Shown here one piece after another: positions 22,024 through 34,510 of a stretch of DNA of 64,000 bases; the first letter of the stretch is position 1, and every line of letters begins with the position of its first letter. Position numbers and translations under genes: made by a program. Origin of the DNA: Chaunax sp. Z400. Lineage: Eukaryota; Chordata; Actinopteri; Lophiiformes; Chaunacidae. Below the pieces are notes generated by a model. That model saw nothing but the letters and a program-made list of their open reading frames with translations. It had not been told where the DNA came from and ran no database searches. The stretch is taken from assembly GCA_037577475.1 (NCBI GenBank), contig CM075184.1, positions 31,083,094-31,147,093 of the forward strand. Direction: 5' to 3'.

Positions 22024-24001
22024 TTGCCTCGGGGGATTATTCACTAATAAAAGCATAATTATGAATATTAAATTCAATTTCTGTCATATATATTCTCCTA
22101 AATCCTACGTGGAACATATTTTACGACATAAGAACACAGGTAAGAATAAGGGCAAAGTAAGAAACTGTGTTACACAGAAAAAATACTACTATGACCCAGA
22201 GTTGAGATCTAAAGAGAAAAACGTGGATGACAGGTGCAACATATCTGCAAGCTAATAATAGATTATTTAGATGGCTGGGCTTTGAAATGTTATAAAAGTC
22301 CCTTTGCATACAAATAGGGCACAAAGTTGAAACCAGAAATATTTTCTACATCAATCATGATCACCTGTCTTTATTTCAGCATCAAACCAGACATACATAT
22401 GACAGTCATGAGCTGTTCAAAGGATCATCTACAAACACATTTTAAGTGAAAACCATGAGGAAAGTAAACGAAAAAAATAATCCTATCTATTCTGGCAACA
22501 TTTAGCAAAGCCCACTATAAGCCCCACTTATATTGAAGTCAACTCTGAATGCTTGTCAAAGAGACGCGAGGTTATAACCATCATCGTTGCTTTATGTCAA
22601 ATATATCTTCAGAGAGTCTCCAGCAATCCTGTCAATCTGATGAACTAATGCATGAGGAAAAGTAAGCTACTGTTTTCAGACTGTAAGATTCAAGGCTGTC
22701 TTTTTAAAACAATGAGAAATTTTGTGTGATGTGACTTTTCTTTGTCAGTATGATCCCTGTTGACAATGTCTACCATTCACCCAGTATGCATTATAGAAAG
22801 CAGCAGCAGTCACAGTTACATTAATAGTGATTAGAATAATATCTGATATACAGCAGCATATTTTCCAAAACTATGAGGAAATCTTCAAAATGACAAAAAA
22901 AACCACTATTTTACATCAGATACTTAAACAAACCATCTTTGGGGTCTCGAACATTACATAAGAGAAAACTAAAGGGAAACTGGGCCCATGACAGTTCTAG
23001 CATTAAACCTTTGAATACTCCTCTTCTATTGCATGTAATCTCTGCAGAAAAGCCCCTGTGCCCAGTTCTGTAATTACAGCTGCTTAACTTATCTGCAATA
23101 AGCAAACAAGCTGATCTTGATTGCTTGTAATCATCATCATTTTCCACTTAACTGCTAATCTGCTTTTCAGATGTTTTTTCATCCAGTAAAAGAAAACTGT
23201 AGACTTTAGGTCTCAGTAGATCTCACAACCGCAGCAAATCAAAAATAAACAGGATATTTTGTGACGAAAATCATCAAACAGATCAGAAGTTGTGGAAATA
23301 AGGTCCTTCGTAAATGATGATGATGAATGAATGACATGAACTCCTGTTAACCGTAAACCATGTAATATCAAACAAATCATAGAAAATGCTTTTGGGCATG
23401 GATTTGATTCTAGATTCATAGTCAGACGTCAGTCTAAAAGAGTAAAGAGATTTCAGCCACACTTAGAGCCATGCATCTTAGAATGAGGATGAGTGTGGAC
23501 ATAAGATGATGATGATGGCCTAGGCTTGGATCCCTCTGGGTCCTTTACGCAGAATTAAATGACCATCACTGCCCTCGTCCATAAGCTTAATAGCAGGGAA
23601 TTTCTCATGCACTTAACCGCCTTATGAGTTCTAAGTATGTTGATAGACAGGAGTCTAGTACAATACCTCTGACACAGAGGTATTGTGAGCTCTCACTGCT
23701 ATACATTCATGGATGCTGAGTCGGACCTCCTGAAGTTCTTCTAGAGAATCATTTTTCAGGGAGAGTTTAAAAATACTTTTCAGAAGCACTTCCTGCAGTT
23801 TGCATCAGCATCTGGGCCTCTGAAAGAAGAACTGGTTGGACTGGTGAGGGTGCACAAAATTCATTTTGTATCATTTTGAAAAGATCATTGTTTCATCATT
23901 GCACCCAGGTACAGCACATACTATGGTGATGTCACCATGATGATGTCACTTTATCTGCCTCATGCCAATTTACTTAATATCCGCTAATTCATGTGTTTAT
24001 C
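22024..24001. other. non-coding; one perfect hairpin
   Basis: At 23660-23686 ACAATACCTCTG and its exact inverted copy are separated by 3 nt. Otherwise AT-rich sequence with GATGAT-type patches and no recognised gene or element. Confidence 0.45.
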
Positions 24002-24060
24002 ATCAGTTGTTTATAATTATATTATCTTATATTATTATATTATATAATTATATTATCAGC
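24002..24060. repeat. AT-rich low-complexity tract
   Basis: ATTATATTA-type repeats with several overlapping small palindromes. Confidence 0.8.
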
Positions 24061-24205
24061 AAGAGAAATAATTTTATACATACATAGTGAATAAATACCA
24101 CATCATACTGTACGAGACAGCTGTTGACTTTTGTCACCCTGGCTGTGGCCCCTTCAGTGTTTGCTGTGGTTAAAGCCACTGGAGCATGAAGTGATTCACC
24201 TGATC

Positions 24206-24270
24206 CCTCCTCCTCCTCCTGCTCCTCCTCCTCCTCCTCCTCCTGCTCCTCCTCCTCCTGCTCCTCCTCT
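24206..24270. repeat. (CCT)n trinucleotide array
   Basis: Imperfect CTC/CCT repeats with periodic GCT interruptions. Proline-rich or glutamate-rich translations across it are products of the repeat. Confidence 0.9.
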
Positions 24271-26883
24271 TCATAGCCTGCCACCCCATCTACTGGTCTC
24301 AGCTCCCTTACGTTTTGTCTTTCTTTGAAGTATTATTATAGTATAATTATATATTTAAAGGTTTAAAAGGTTTTAATTATATTTTAAAGTAGTTTTGTAA
24401 AAATAAAGAATACTTTTATAACATTTTATTGCATCTTTTAATCACTAATTTCTTGTCTTTCAGCACTTTTTCCAACCTTATTTTATAATAAAAATGTCTT
24501 CATTTTGAGAAATGACGTTCCTCTCAGTGTGCACCTTTTTGGTTATGAACTCAAGGTTATTGGTAATGCCCCTTTCTCACTTGTCCTTATTCCCCATATT
24601 TCCTGCGGGGGTAATTCCCCAGGTGCCGTTGTTGGTCCCTTATAGTCCAGATTATCCCACCACTGCCACAATAGCAATAAGTATTTTGATTCTTTGTTTC
24701 ATCAGATCTGAATAATCTTTCAGATCAGCATCAAACACAGCAAATGAGCCTTATTTGAATGTGCTGTATGCCTATATAACATGATGCCATAAAGTGCTGT
24801 CCCAACAAGAACATTTTGCCTTTACACCCCAGTTGCTTTCTCACCTTTTTGCTGAGCAAACATGTAATGCTAATTTAAGTGTGAGAAGGTTTCAGCGCAC
24901 AGGAGGGATATTGAGACTGAACCACGCAAGTGTTCAAACTATTTCCCTAAACAAATAAAGGTTAAAGTGACCCCAAGCTATTGAGTTATAGTTTAAGAAT
25001 GTGTTGCTCCTTGTACGCTGTCGGGACTGACAAAGTGGTATGACTCTCAGTTTGCTTTGACAAATCACCTTTGCGTCGCAGAGCCGCTGTCCTTGCTGGT
25101 GTAAGTGAGCATGTCCTACATAAAAATACTGCTAAATCTATTTAATAAGTAATGACTGGAAGCCAAAAGACATCTTCATGACCTTCAAACTTCAAACTGA
25201 TGTTGGATTTTGGCAGCATTTCTCGGCAGTTGCACACTGACACTTGTAGGAAAATATCCTGAGCAAGCTTGACTGGCAACAGATTTAGCAAAGGGAAAAC
25301 CGAACCTCTGCTGCTCATTAGGAAAAAAAACTATATGCAAAAAAGATCCGAGAGCTGTGACTGCTTTGATATCCTCATTGCCTGGAGGCAACTTGGAGAT
25401 TCCCTATATACTTTAACAGCATCACTCGAATAGATGACTGACAGCAGGACGCCAGTAGTACATGAACTATAGCATACCTTGATCTATGTTTCCCATTGCA
25501 TCTGCGAAAACTGGTATTCATAATTGCAGGCGGCATGTCTAGAATTTTTGCCTAGGGTGGCCCAAGTGGGGCACTTACTCATGCAGGGGTGGAATACTTG
25601 AGCATGTCTCATATTTACTTTAATTTAATCTTAGAATTTCTTACATTTCTGTGTTTAGTATTTTTTTTAATTACATTAATTCAGCTCAATATATTATGGG
25701 AAGTCACTCACAATAAGTGAATTTAAACGATTTAAAGATATAGCAAATAGTTTTACCAACCATGATACAGCAGAGTGGGACCAAAATATGATGTTAAGCT
25801 CCCACACTTATTATTTAAGTCCTCAACTGGAAAGTATAGCCTCAAACGTAAGCAACATACAAAAGAAAAAAACAATGCTCATTTAAAAATATGCAACCAA
25901 TAGTTGATTCCAACCCAGGCTCCACCTGTTTTGATTGCCAATCATACTTTAGGATAATGGGCTGGCCAATCAAATATAAGGGGTCCTGCATATCTGTACC
26001 TTTCGTTCTCAACAGGTTCCAAATGACCTTATCTTGACCTGAATTCTGCAAGGTTTGTTTTGAGTACAATTTATTTTGCAGATGACATTCTCTACTAAGT
26101 GAGATAATAATCCAAAATGATAATGTCATACAGTTAGTAGATGGCATCCACGTCTGAAACATACAAGAAGAAGACATGACAGGCGGGAAGAGAAATGTCA
26201 TTAATATTATCTTCTATTGGTCTCAGCAAAGTCATAAACATCAGAATATTATGCCTTGTCTTCACTGAAACACAATAAATTAACACTTCAATTGCATATA
26301 TTGTGGGAATAGTCTTGGAAAGCAATTGATGCGCAATTACCATGTGACAGTAATTTTGTACAAACCATATGCCCGACTTGGAGAAAAAAGTACTGCAGGA
26401 TAATGGATAATTCTGAACTTTGGTAAAAGTCAATCAACCACACAGAAATGGTTTAAGTCCCATTATCTCATCTCAGGTACAACATGCTCTACCATTAAGA
26501 CTCGTGTTATGCAGGTCTTACAATAGGACAGTACTGTGTCGTTTAGCTGTTACTTTGACTAAGAGCTTTGCATTGTTTGGTTATGTGCCTATCTATGTGT
26601 GCTTCTCAGGGCTAATTGCCCTCATCTTTCAGTATGCCTGTGAACATTAACAACGTGAGGATGCGCTCCTTAGCACTTAAGCTGTTTGCAGATGGGTAAT
26701 AAAGTGTGCTAAGCTCATTTGAGCCGTGCCTTTTAAATGTTCCGCTCTGTGCCAGGGGAGCTATAAAACCGCATCACTGCTCATGTGAGACGCGTTTTTG
26801 TCTGGAGCCAGGAATCACTGCTCAGTATTTCCATCGGATTAGTTTGTCCCTGTGCACTTGTAAGACTTTTGGAGCATGTGCAA
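24271..26883. other. non-coding, nothing recognised
   Basis: AT-rich unique sequence. Open frames up to about 119 codons (25842-26201) show no motif, splice context or composition change. Confidence 0.45.
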
Positions 26884-26944
26884 CGGATGGTTGGACGGAT
26901 GGATGGATGGATGGACGGATGGACGGATGGACAGATGGACGGAC
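26884..26944. repeat. (GGAT)n/(GGAC)n tetranucleotide array
   Basis: About 15 units of GGAT with GGAC variants, in a higher-order alternating pattern. Confidence 0.9.
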
Positions 26945-28554
26945 ATTGTCATTTGTTAAATTGTCAATACAATAAGATTGATTATATCCACTATAACTAA
27001 TTAAAGGATAAATTAATAATTAAAGAAATTACAGTGGTTGGTGTAATTGTTTTCCTGCTCATACTAGCCATCAGGAGATCAATTTCTAATGTAAGAAATA
27101 CAGGAAGATGAGGACGAAAGCCACAGTCCCTGTTTTGTGCAGAGCAATTGTCTAAATTGTACTTGAAGTCAATATGAATGTTTAGTCGTTGAAATTTGAT
27201 AAATCATGTCTGACTTTCAAACTAAAAAGACCGCAGCTTTGGAAGATGCCAACTTAGGTTTCTCTAATTCAGTCTGCTGAAGCCTCACGAAGGCCAGTGG
27301 ATCTCGATAGTCTCCTCCATTAGAAGAATGCTACAAAGTGATATCTTAACAACCTATATGAACTGGAAGAATACAGCAAGGAAAACCTGTTTCAACCTGT
27401 TTCAAGACATGACACAATTGTCTCAAAAAAGAAAAAAATCATCAGCTGTGGCTGATACTTAAATAATAAATACCTGCCCTCTAAATTTACAATACTCTAC
27501 CAGTTAGATGCAAAACTGAGACATAATTGCAGAGGAAAGTGAAGAGAAATTGTTGCAGCTGTTTACAGAGAGCGTTATAGTCAAATGCGACAAAATGTTC
27601 AAAAACCACTACTTTACTTTATTTACTTTAGTAACACAAAAGCAGACTACTACAATCATTGAGAGGTAATAACATAAGGCATCCCAAAAAAGGGGCAACG
27701 ACGAGAAGGATTGCAGTTTGTTGGAGACCTTGCAGAGGATCAAATCCCAGAATAGGATAACCCAACAAACAGACTGTAATTTAACAAGACTGCATTAAAC
27801 CTGTTTAACATAATGTGATTAAGGAGAATGTTAGTGTGTCTGTAACTTCGTATCGATAAAAAGCTTGGTACAAAGGGATTATCTATTGTAATTTTCAAGA
27901 AAATACACTATTAGGTGTTTTTAAAGTCTTAATTCCATGACCTGTGTTAATGTGAAGATTAACAGACACCCCAGAAAACAGTAACCTTTAGGTCTGCCTC
28001 GTTCTGTCCCCTTCTATGTCTCTCAACTAGCCTTCAGCTTTTACTGGGTTGAGCTAATATTACATGAGAACTCATGGTCAGTTTCAATAAACCGATGATG
28101 AATCATAACATATCTAGTCTCCCATTTGGCTCATGGGCAGGCTAATGAGGGCCAGTATCTTCTGATCATTATTGCTGACTGTATATCACCTTATTTACTT
28201 GTCAATAATAGTCCACTCACCTAGGCTATACTCAGACTAACCAGCAGCATCATTTCTCTCAAGGGGGCACAAATGAATTATAATGTGTTTTGTTAAATCT
28301 GTTGACTCTGGATATTTGAATAATCCTCTGATGATTCACACACAATGTTGAATACAAGACTCTGAATTTGCATAATTTGTTTAATGCAGTGCCAGTCTGA
28401 GTCAGCAGTTATGTTGTCTTGCATATAAAGGAAGCTATAGCACAATCACTATATTACTTTTCAGTCTTAATGCCACAGGGAGATCATTGCAGCAAGTGGA
28501 CAATGATCAGAAGCATTTCTCAGTTACTGGTGACTCTACAGAGCGATGTTGGAT
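26945..28554. other. non-coding, nothing recognised
   Basis: AT-rich; a short doubled CCTGTTTCAA occurs near 27388-27406. No element or gene identified. Confidence 0.4.
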
Positions 28555-28997
28555 TAAGATAGATAGTCTTTAATGTCCCCAATGGGCAATTTGGTTTGCA
28601 AACAGTAGTCAACAACCAAGTAATCATGAAATAAATAAGACATATTATACACATTCACATTAGACATATACATTAGATACTATCAATAAAATTGCTACGA
28701 ACTGTAAAAGCACTAAGAGTCCATTGTTAAAATGAGTGAGCAATAAGACTAGTCCTACAGCTCGATTAGAAACCTCACAGTTGAGGGAACAAGTGATGTA
28801 AGACATCTGTTTGATTTGGCCTTCTAAGGAAAAGTGTACATCCTCCCTGATAGCAGAGGCTGAAGTATAAAAAGGGTGTTGAGGGTCTGCAAGAATGACC
28901 TTTGCCCTCGGAGTGGCTCTAACTTGATAGACATGATAGCCAAGATCATTCAAGTTGGGGCCAATGGTCTTTTGGCAAAGCTTAAAATTTTTTCTCA
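28555..28997 (-). mobile_element. LINE 3' end (ORF2 C-terminus and 3' tail), decayed
   Basis: On the minus strand an open frame of about 110 codons contains RAKVILADPQHP, which matches the end of the reverse-transcriptase ORF in common fish non-LTR elements (usual pattern: AR--I--DP-HP, then a PSGRR-type segment). The 3' UTR follows and ends at the tail GGGGACATTAAAGAC with CTATCTAT at the insertion end (28555-28570). The PSGRR part has decayed. The clade is uncertain; an L2/Rex1-type element is my best guess. Only the 3' end is present, as expected for a 5'-truncated insertion. Confidence 0.6.
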
Positions 28998-29655
28998 CCC
29001 TATTTGTTAACTATGCAAAGGTTGCATGCAAAAGTGACATTGTGAAAATATGTTTTGTATTGGAATGGCTATGTGAGTTAGGTTTTTGTCTTCATAAAGG
29101 GCTGGTAAAGCTAAAAAAAAGTATTGCATGACTTCAATAAAGTTCTGTACAGTAAACTGTTTCTCATTCTAACTAAAAATGGATTCAAGATTAGATATTA
29201 CATTATTTTTTTGTAAGCACGAAATGCATGAGAAAAAAATGTCATCTGATTGAAGTCTTTCCTGCGGCTACGGAGAGAGTATGCAGGTACATATAGCACA
29301 TATAGCACATATAGTAGTACGTCTACATTCTGTGCTGGATTCACATTAACTGCTTGGTGGAGGAGCCTTTAGTCAGAATAGAATACAGACAACTTTCCAA
29401 CACAAGCCTGGTGGATTACAGGAATCAAGAGCGCAAATGGCTTAACAAATAAATAATATTAATAAATCTATTCCAGTTTGCTTAGTGCATGAGAAAAACT
29501 ACAAGCTTTCCTTTCATCCACAAAAGTCCACGCAAATCAAATGCAGAGCTACTTCTTAACAAATCACTGTCTTCAGTGTTCCTCTTCAAGCCTCAGCGCC
29601 ACTTCAAATGACTTCCTGCATCTCATTTTGCAAATTATTTTGCATGGTGCTGAAA
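28998..29655. other. non-coding; short 9-bp tandem
   Basis: ACATATAGC is repeated 2.9 times at 29289-29314. Nothing else recognised. Confidence 0.5.
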
Positions 29656-29706
29656 GATCTCAGTGTGACTCTCAACTATTCAATAGTTGAGAGTCACACT
29701 GAGATC
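29656..29706. repeat. perfect 51-bp palindrome (25-bp arms, 1-nt spacer)
   Basis: The arm GATCTCAGTGTGACTCTCAA continues to 29680, and bases 29682-29706 are its exact reverse complement around a single C at 29681. No mismatch was found over 25 pairs. The loop is too short for a microRNA precursor. It lies about 95 bp from a hAT-like fragment but is not part of that element as I recognise it. Confidence 0.95.
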
Positions 29707-29799
29707 CCAATAGTCTATTTTTTCCTTGAACAAGTGCAAAATAAGTTCCAGTAAGTTGGGATGATTCTCCTGTTTTGTGATCCATCAGCTTATAAAACC

Positions 29800-30037
29800 T
29801 GTTTCCAAAAAAGGTTGGGACACTATGTAAAATGTAAATAAAAACATGACCCTGTCCTAACTTTTTTTGAAACATGTTGCTGGCATCAAATTCAAAACGG
29901 GCATACGATTTTCAAAAAAACAATGAAATTTCTCATTTTCAACATTTGATATGTTGTCTTTGTGCTATTTTCAATTAAATTTGGTGTTTCAATGTTTTGC
30001 AAATCATCACATTCTGCTTCTATTTACATAGCATTTT
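29800..30037. mobile_element. non-autonomous DNA transposon, hAT-like, internally deleted
   Basis: The left piece (29800-29847) has CCAAAAAAGGTTGGGAC and AAAATGTAAATAAAAACA. Directly after it comes the inward-facing right arm (29848-30037), with CCTGTCCTAACTTTTTTTGA, GCTGGCATCAAATTC and TTGATATGTTGTCTTTG, ending in TTCTATTTACAT. Both pieces match ends of a dispersed fish element that I recognise. The middle has been lost and the right terminus is missing. Superfamily assignment (hAT) is from memory. Confidence 0.6.
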
Positions 30038-31068
30038 TTGTGTTGCTTTCAGCATTGCAAGGAGCAAACTGAGAAAGCAAGACCCATTGCTTCTAGCAAT
30101 CTACATTTAGCAACTTCATTGCCTGCCCTCCTTACTAAGCCTCTCTCCTCTGTCCTGCTGTCCTGAGGAAATGCTCCAGGGACTGCACTCACTGCCTGTT
30201 CTTTTGGAGAAAAAAATAACATGTCTTCACCTTTGGCAAAAGAAGGAAATATTGGCCACGAACTTGCAAGATAATTGTGTCTGCAGTCAAAAACAGGATG
30301 GGGAGGGAGCTGTCTGTTTTTGGCCTCCCAGACAGAGCTATAAGCCAGCCTGCTCAGCTGTAATGGTCTTCGTGCTTGCCTGGCTGCCCTTGGCATTAGA
30401 CGCAGACCTTTATTACCCTGCAGGAAGCTGGTTCATTACCGCCACGCATCTCTCCTCTGTAAACTTTCTATTTCTTTTCTCCCCTCACTTATTATCAAAG
30501 ATTACCAAAGAGAGTTCAAGGGCTGAACCGTTCTGATGATACAACCCCTCTCAAATGAGCCAGGATGCCAGCCAGACACATCTCCCACTGGAGAAAAACG
30601 TCGACTTATATCCCCTGGGTTGTGTGGCAATAATGAACAGAAAATGTGTTTTCTGTTGTTTATTAATGGAAGCAGCTTTGGTGACGATATATCCTGACAC
30701 AACAGCTTGTCACCTTGGATTAATTGGAACTTGGGAATGAAGAGATCAATGATAGGAGGCGATGTCATTTCTGTAACCATGGGTTACCGCTGCTGCAGTT
30801 ACTTCAGTGTAACTATTTTTGTAAAAACATGAATAATATCTGCTGTCTGTTGCTCAGTGAGTCATCAGAGGTTTTGTCACTGTTGAAGAATCACCGAGAA
30901 GGAATCTAGAGAAAGTGACTAAAGATAGACTATTAGGAACATCTCGCTAACAAGATAACAACTGATTTCCCTGACATTTTGAAAGGCCGCCTGGCAGAGA
31001 AAAGTAAGACGGCAGCAGAATGCAGAAGAGAAGTTAACACTATAATAACACAATACAGAGATACACAT
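30038..31068. other. non-coding; interrupted inverted repeat at 30629-30664
   Basis: AACAGAAAA and its inverted copy flank TGTG (30636-30657), and the arms resume outward for five more pairs (AATAA/TTATT) after a 2x2 mismatch. The surrounding 30540-30740 is balanced and repeat-free. Open frames of about 115-121 codons on both strands (30049-30536) show no motif. Confidence 0.4.
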
Positions 31069-31095
31069 ACAGCACCAGTCAAAAGTTTGGACACA
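31069..31095. mobile_element. Tc1/mariner-type terminal repeat fragment
   Basis: CACCAGTCAAAAGTTTGGAC is the characteristic terminal sequence of a widespread fish DNA transposon, here without the rest of the element. Confidence 0.5.
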
Positions 31096-31119
31096 ATCAC
31101 GAAACAAACACATAAGTAA

Positions 31120-31590
31120 TTACAGTGTTTCCCCTACCATTCATTTTGACGGACGGCCCGCCCTCCTTCAACATGTCCTGAAAAAGTTTGCAGCTAAATA
31201 TATGCTAAAAATAAAAATATAAAAAAATAACTACAAAGCTGATGTAATGATCAGAGAGAGCAGATCTCTCACTTTCTTGCTGCTGCCTGTTCTCATAGAT
31301 TCTGATTAAGACAGAAACGGAGCTTGAGGTGCTGTGTTACACTAACAGGATTTCCCAGTCGAGCTCGCTGAATTCCAAAACCTTGTGAGACTGGACAGAC
31401 CTGCCACAGGGGAGCAGAGCACCCTCTTCAAAAAGCCATGATCGGAGCATTTTGGAAATAAGGGGTCGACATCCTCTGCGGCGCTCTGTTCAAGCTGTTA
31501 GAGACCGGTGCTGCAAATGCAGTAAATAGGAAGTCCAGTCTGCAGCAATAAAAGCATAGCTGACAACTACTAAAAGGTTGTTTTGAACTC
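31120..31590. mobile_element. dispersed repeat fragment, possibly hAT-like
   Basis: It begins with ACAGTGTTTCCCCTACCATT and GACGGACGGCCCGCCC, a start I recognise from a common fish DNA-transposon-derived repeat. The later part (AGACAGAAACGGAGCTTGA, CCACAGGGGAGCAGAGC) is probably the same element. The right border is uncertain and no terminal repeat was found there. Confidence 0.4.
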
Positions 31591-32018
31591 TATGTGTGAA
31601 ACTATGTTAAACTTGTGTCTTTGTATTCCTCAATTAGCCAGTTCACTTTACTGAGCAGGCCCTCCTCAGCAGGTAAGATTAAGATCGGATGTATCCTCAA
31701 TACAAACATGAAAAATATGTTTTTGATATAAATAATAACTTTTTCTATGTTCTTGGCTTTTGTAAAATATGGCACATGTCCATAATCACCCAGCTTGCAA
31801 GTCACAGAGTGAGAAACACACGCATTATGCAAGTATCCACATATCACTGGTGACTAGTTGTAACAAGTGTGTATCAGGATTTGCAAATAGTTTATAGTTC
31901 TACTTGCCAGCTTACACTGAGCTGTGATTATCGACAATGTGCTGCTTTTTATTTTTCACGATCCCATGTTTTTTGCCAATAAAAATAAAGAAAAGAAATA
32001 ATTTGGTTTAGATTATGG
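31591..32018. other. non-coding, nothing recognised
   Basis: AT-rich unique sequence. Confidence 0.4.
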
Positions 32019-32330
32019 ACCTCATGGTGGTGTAGTGATGATGGTTCTAATCCAGACCTGGAGCCTGGGGTTAGCATGTTCTCCCTGTGTCTGCGTGGGT
32101 TTCCTCCAGGTGCCCCAACTTTCTCCCACAGACCATAAACATACATGTTAAACGGTCCATAGGTGTGAATGTATGCGCGGCTGGTTGTTTGTCATTCTAT
32201 GTGTCAGCCCTGTGATGAACTGTCGACATGTCACTGATGTGCCCCGCCTCTCACCCCATGTCAGCTGGGATAGGCTCTAGTGCACCTGTGACCCTGCAAA
32301 GGATAAGTGATTGTAGAAATGAATGAATGT
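32019..32330 (+). mobile_element. tRNA-derived SINE, plus orientation
   Basis: Same family as 13115-13468: head with GGTTCTAATCC (32043-32053), body with GCATGTTCTCCCTGTGTCTG, CCCTGTGATGAACTG, CAGCTGGGATAGGCTC and the GGATAAGTGATTG end. Part of the segment between head and body is deleted. Confidence 0.8.
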
Positions 32331-34510
32331 TTAAATTATACTTATTGAGCACCTTGTTATTTATTTTTTCCAACCCTCATTTAGTTCTTTCAGTCTCAAA
32401 ACTGCTTCTTATACCTAAAATTTAACAGATTCCTACTCGCCAACATTTGTACTATTGATGCCAGTCAATGTAATTAAAAATAACTGCTCTATTTTATATA
32501 TATATACACATGTGTATATATATATTGTGGGGCAGGACTTGTGATGAGCTCAGTGGAAGGACACGTGGGCGCTGGGTGTGATGAAAGCTGGAGGTGAATG
32601 AGGCGGAGGAGGGTCACATCCATCTGACACTGAAATGACAGCTGACAGCATCAGGGAAGGGAACGATTTAAAATTTTTGACAGCCACGAAACTATTGGCT
32701 AAGATGTCACGGCAAAATCTGATTGGTTTAACTAAAAGAGTGAACATGGGAGGCGAGAAAAGGGGGGGGAAAGAGAGAGGGGGAGGGAGACAATCTAAGA
32801 TAGTGAAGAGAAGTCCTCCTGATTTAAGCTTCATTTTGAAGACAAAGCTAAACAGATTTACTGCAGCTGCATTCATGTGCTGTTTAATCTATACAACCTT
32901 GATATTGAGAAACGTGGCTACATGTCAAGGCTATGGCGGTGATGGAGACGTTAATCTGGAAAATGTTTTCAGTCACACACATCTATAGCAAAGGCATGTC
33001 CACTGCAAACCTGCTCATCACAATCATAAAATATTAATAAGATACCTGGATGTACAGACACTCACTGTTCACTTAGCTCACAATCTCAAATAATGAAAAG
33101 TAAGTGAAAGACTGTAAACGCAATTACTGCGGGCAATGTTATTAAGTTAAAATAAGACCTCGACACATCCGTCTAGTTTTCGGTGGTGGTTTCAGGGAGT
33201 GAACGCCTCACTTTAAATCAAAGCCTACACTGTAGTTATCTATGGCTTAAGGCAAAAATGGTGCTTTAATTAGATTTTCAGTAATAGGACACATTTAACC
33301 TAACATAGAGCATGTCAGTTAGATATTTACATATTCTGCTAGTCTGACATAGAGTGATAACCATGCAGGGATTCTCCATCCTCCTCCGAGCCAACTCCAG
33401 TTGCAGTTAACCGTGCTTTTGTACTGTGTAATGAGACTTGAGGTGAACTTTGGAACTTCTGGCAGCGCTATTAAGTCAAGCGGTAAAGTTTCTCCTTTAA
33501 AATGTCTCCCTTTTAAAACTTCACAATAACCATGGATGAGCTCAAGTGAAACATGCATTTAGAAACTGAGCGCAGGCTAATTGGACAGTCAAGATTCAAG
33601 TCACGCACTTTAACCGTGAGAAATAATTGCTTGTCGCTTCTAAATTTATTAATAAATAGGACAAGACTGTTGTTTTTTTTCTTGATTTTCTCACTGATTA
33701 TGAAGTGAAGATGTGATTTATTGGTGCTGTGCAAGAGAAAAGAAAGAAATCTCTGAACTGCTTTAAGAGAAGATTTTGATTAGACATGTGATAGAGAACA
33801 AAAACACTTCATTATTTCAACAGTTGCTCAGTTTTAGGCTTGATTGTGAAATATAAAGAGGGAGATCTACTTGTGCTGTTAAAAGAATTCAATTGTGACA
33901 TAAGGGTGAGAAACTCAAGAGGGCGCAATTATTTTAAGTGTTGTCTTTTGGACCGAAATAATACATTTCTACATCCTAGCAGTGGAAGAAGTGGCCGTGA
34001 AAGACAGGCCTGAATTTTCCCCCTTGCCTCCTGGTTAAGCCAACCTTGAGCCTGAAGCCTGAGGCACTGAGTTGTGCTCTAAGCTCCTATTTTCAGCGAT
34101 AAAGCTGGCGATGTATATTAAACGGCATAGGTCTTCATAAGTGTCATTGTCTCACTGGTCTGATGAAGACTAATAACTGCACTCCATTCAACAGCTGTGG
34201 CTCTGTCTTTTATCGTTGCAGGAATACTCCGAGGAGTGCAGGCCTCAATGGTGTAAAAACCAATAGATTCATCTTACGGGGGGGGGGGGGGAGTACTCTG
34301 CTGTCTTCAAGTGCAGGGGTCAAGGAAAGTGCAGGCCTGTGCATATTCATCTGATCAGAATGATCTATGTTCTAGTCCGAAGAAGCAGATACTGCATGTT
34401 GTTAAATGCAATATGTCAGTGATCCCTTACAACTTGATTAAAATGACTTTGTACAGTTACATGACAGTTACTCTTCCTCACTTACCAAGGTGAATAAACA
34501 TGTTATTCCC
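32331..34510. other. non-coding; AT palindrome and G14 run
   Basis: A 30-bp perfect palindrome lies at 32496-32525 (listed separately). A purine-rich tract runs at 32755-32790, and fourteen G at 34278-34291. No gene signal: overlapping 108-117 codon frames on opposite strands at 32550-32988 run through the purine tract. Confidence 0.45.
32496..32525. repeat. perfect 30-bp AT/AC palindrome
   Basis: TATATATATACACA and its mirror complement meet at a CACATGTG centre. This is a simple-repeat palindrome of the (TA)n(CA)2(TG)2(TA)n type. Confidence 0.9.

Noticed and set aside
21746..22255. 169-codon plus-strand open frame
   Set aside because: Runs through a repeat fragment and an antisense SINE body; no motif or splice context.
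28660..28998. Host gene exon on the minus strand
   Set aside because: The frame matches the C-terminus of a LINE ORF2 and leads into a LINE tail.
29656..29706. microRNA precursor
   Set aside because: The 1-nt spacer cannot form a loop of the size that Drosha/Dicer substrates need, and pairing is perfect.
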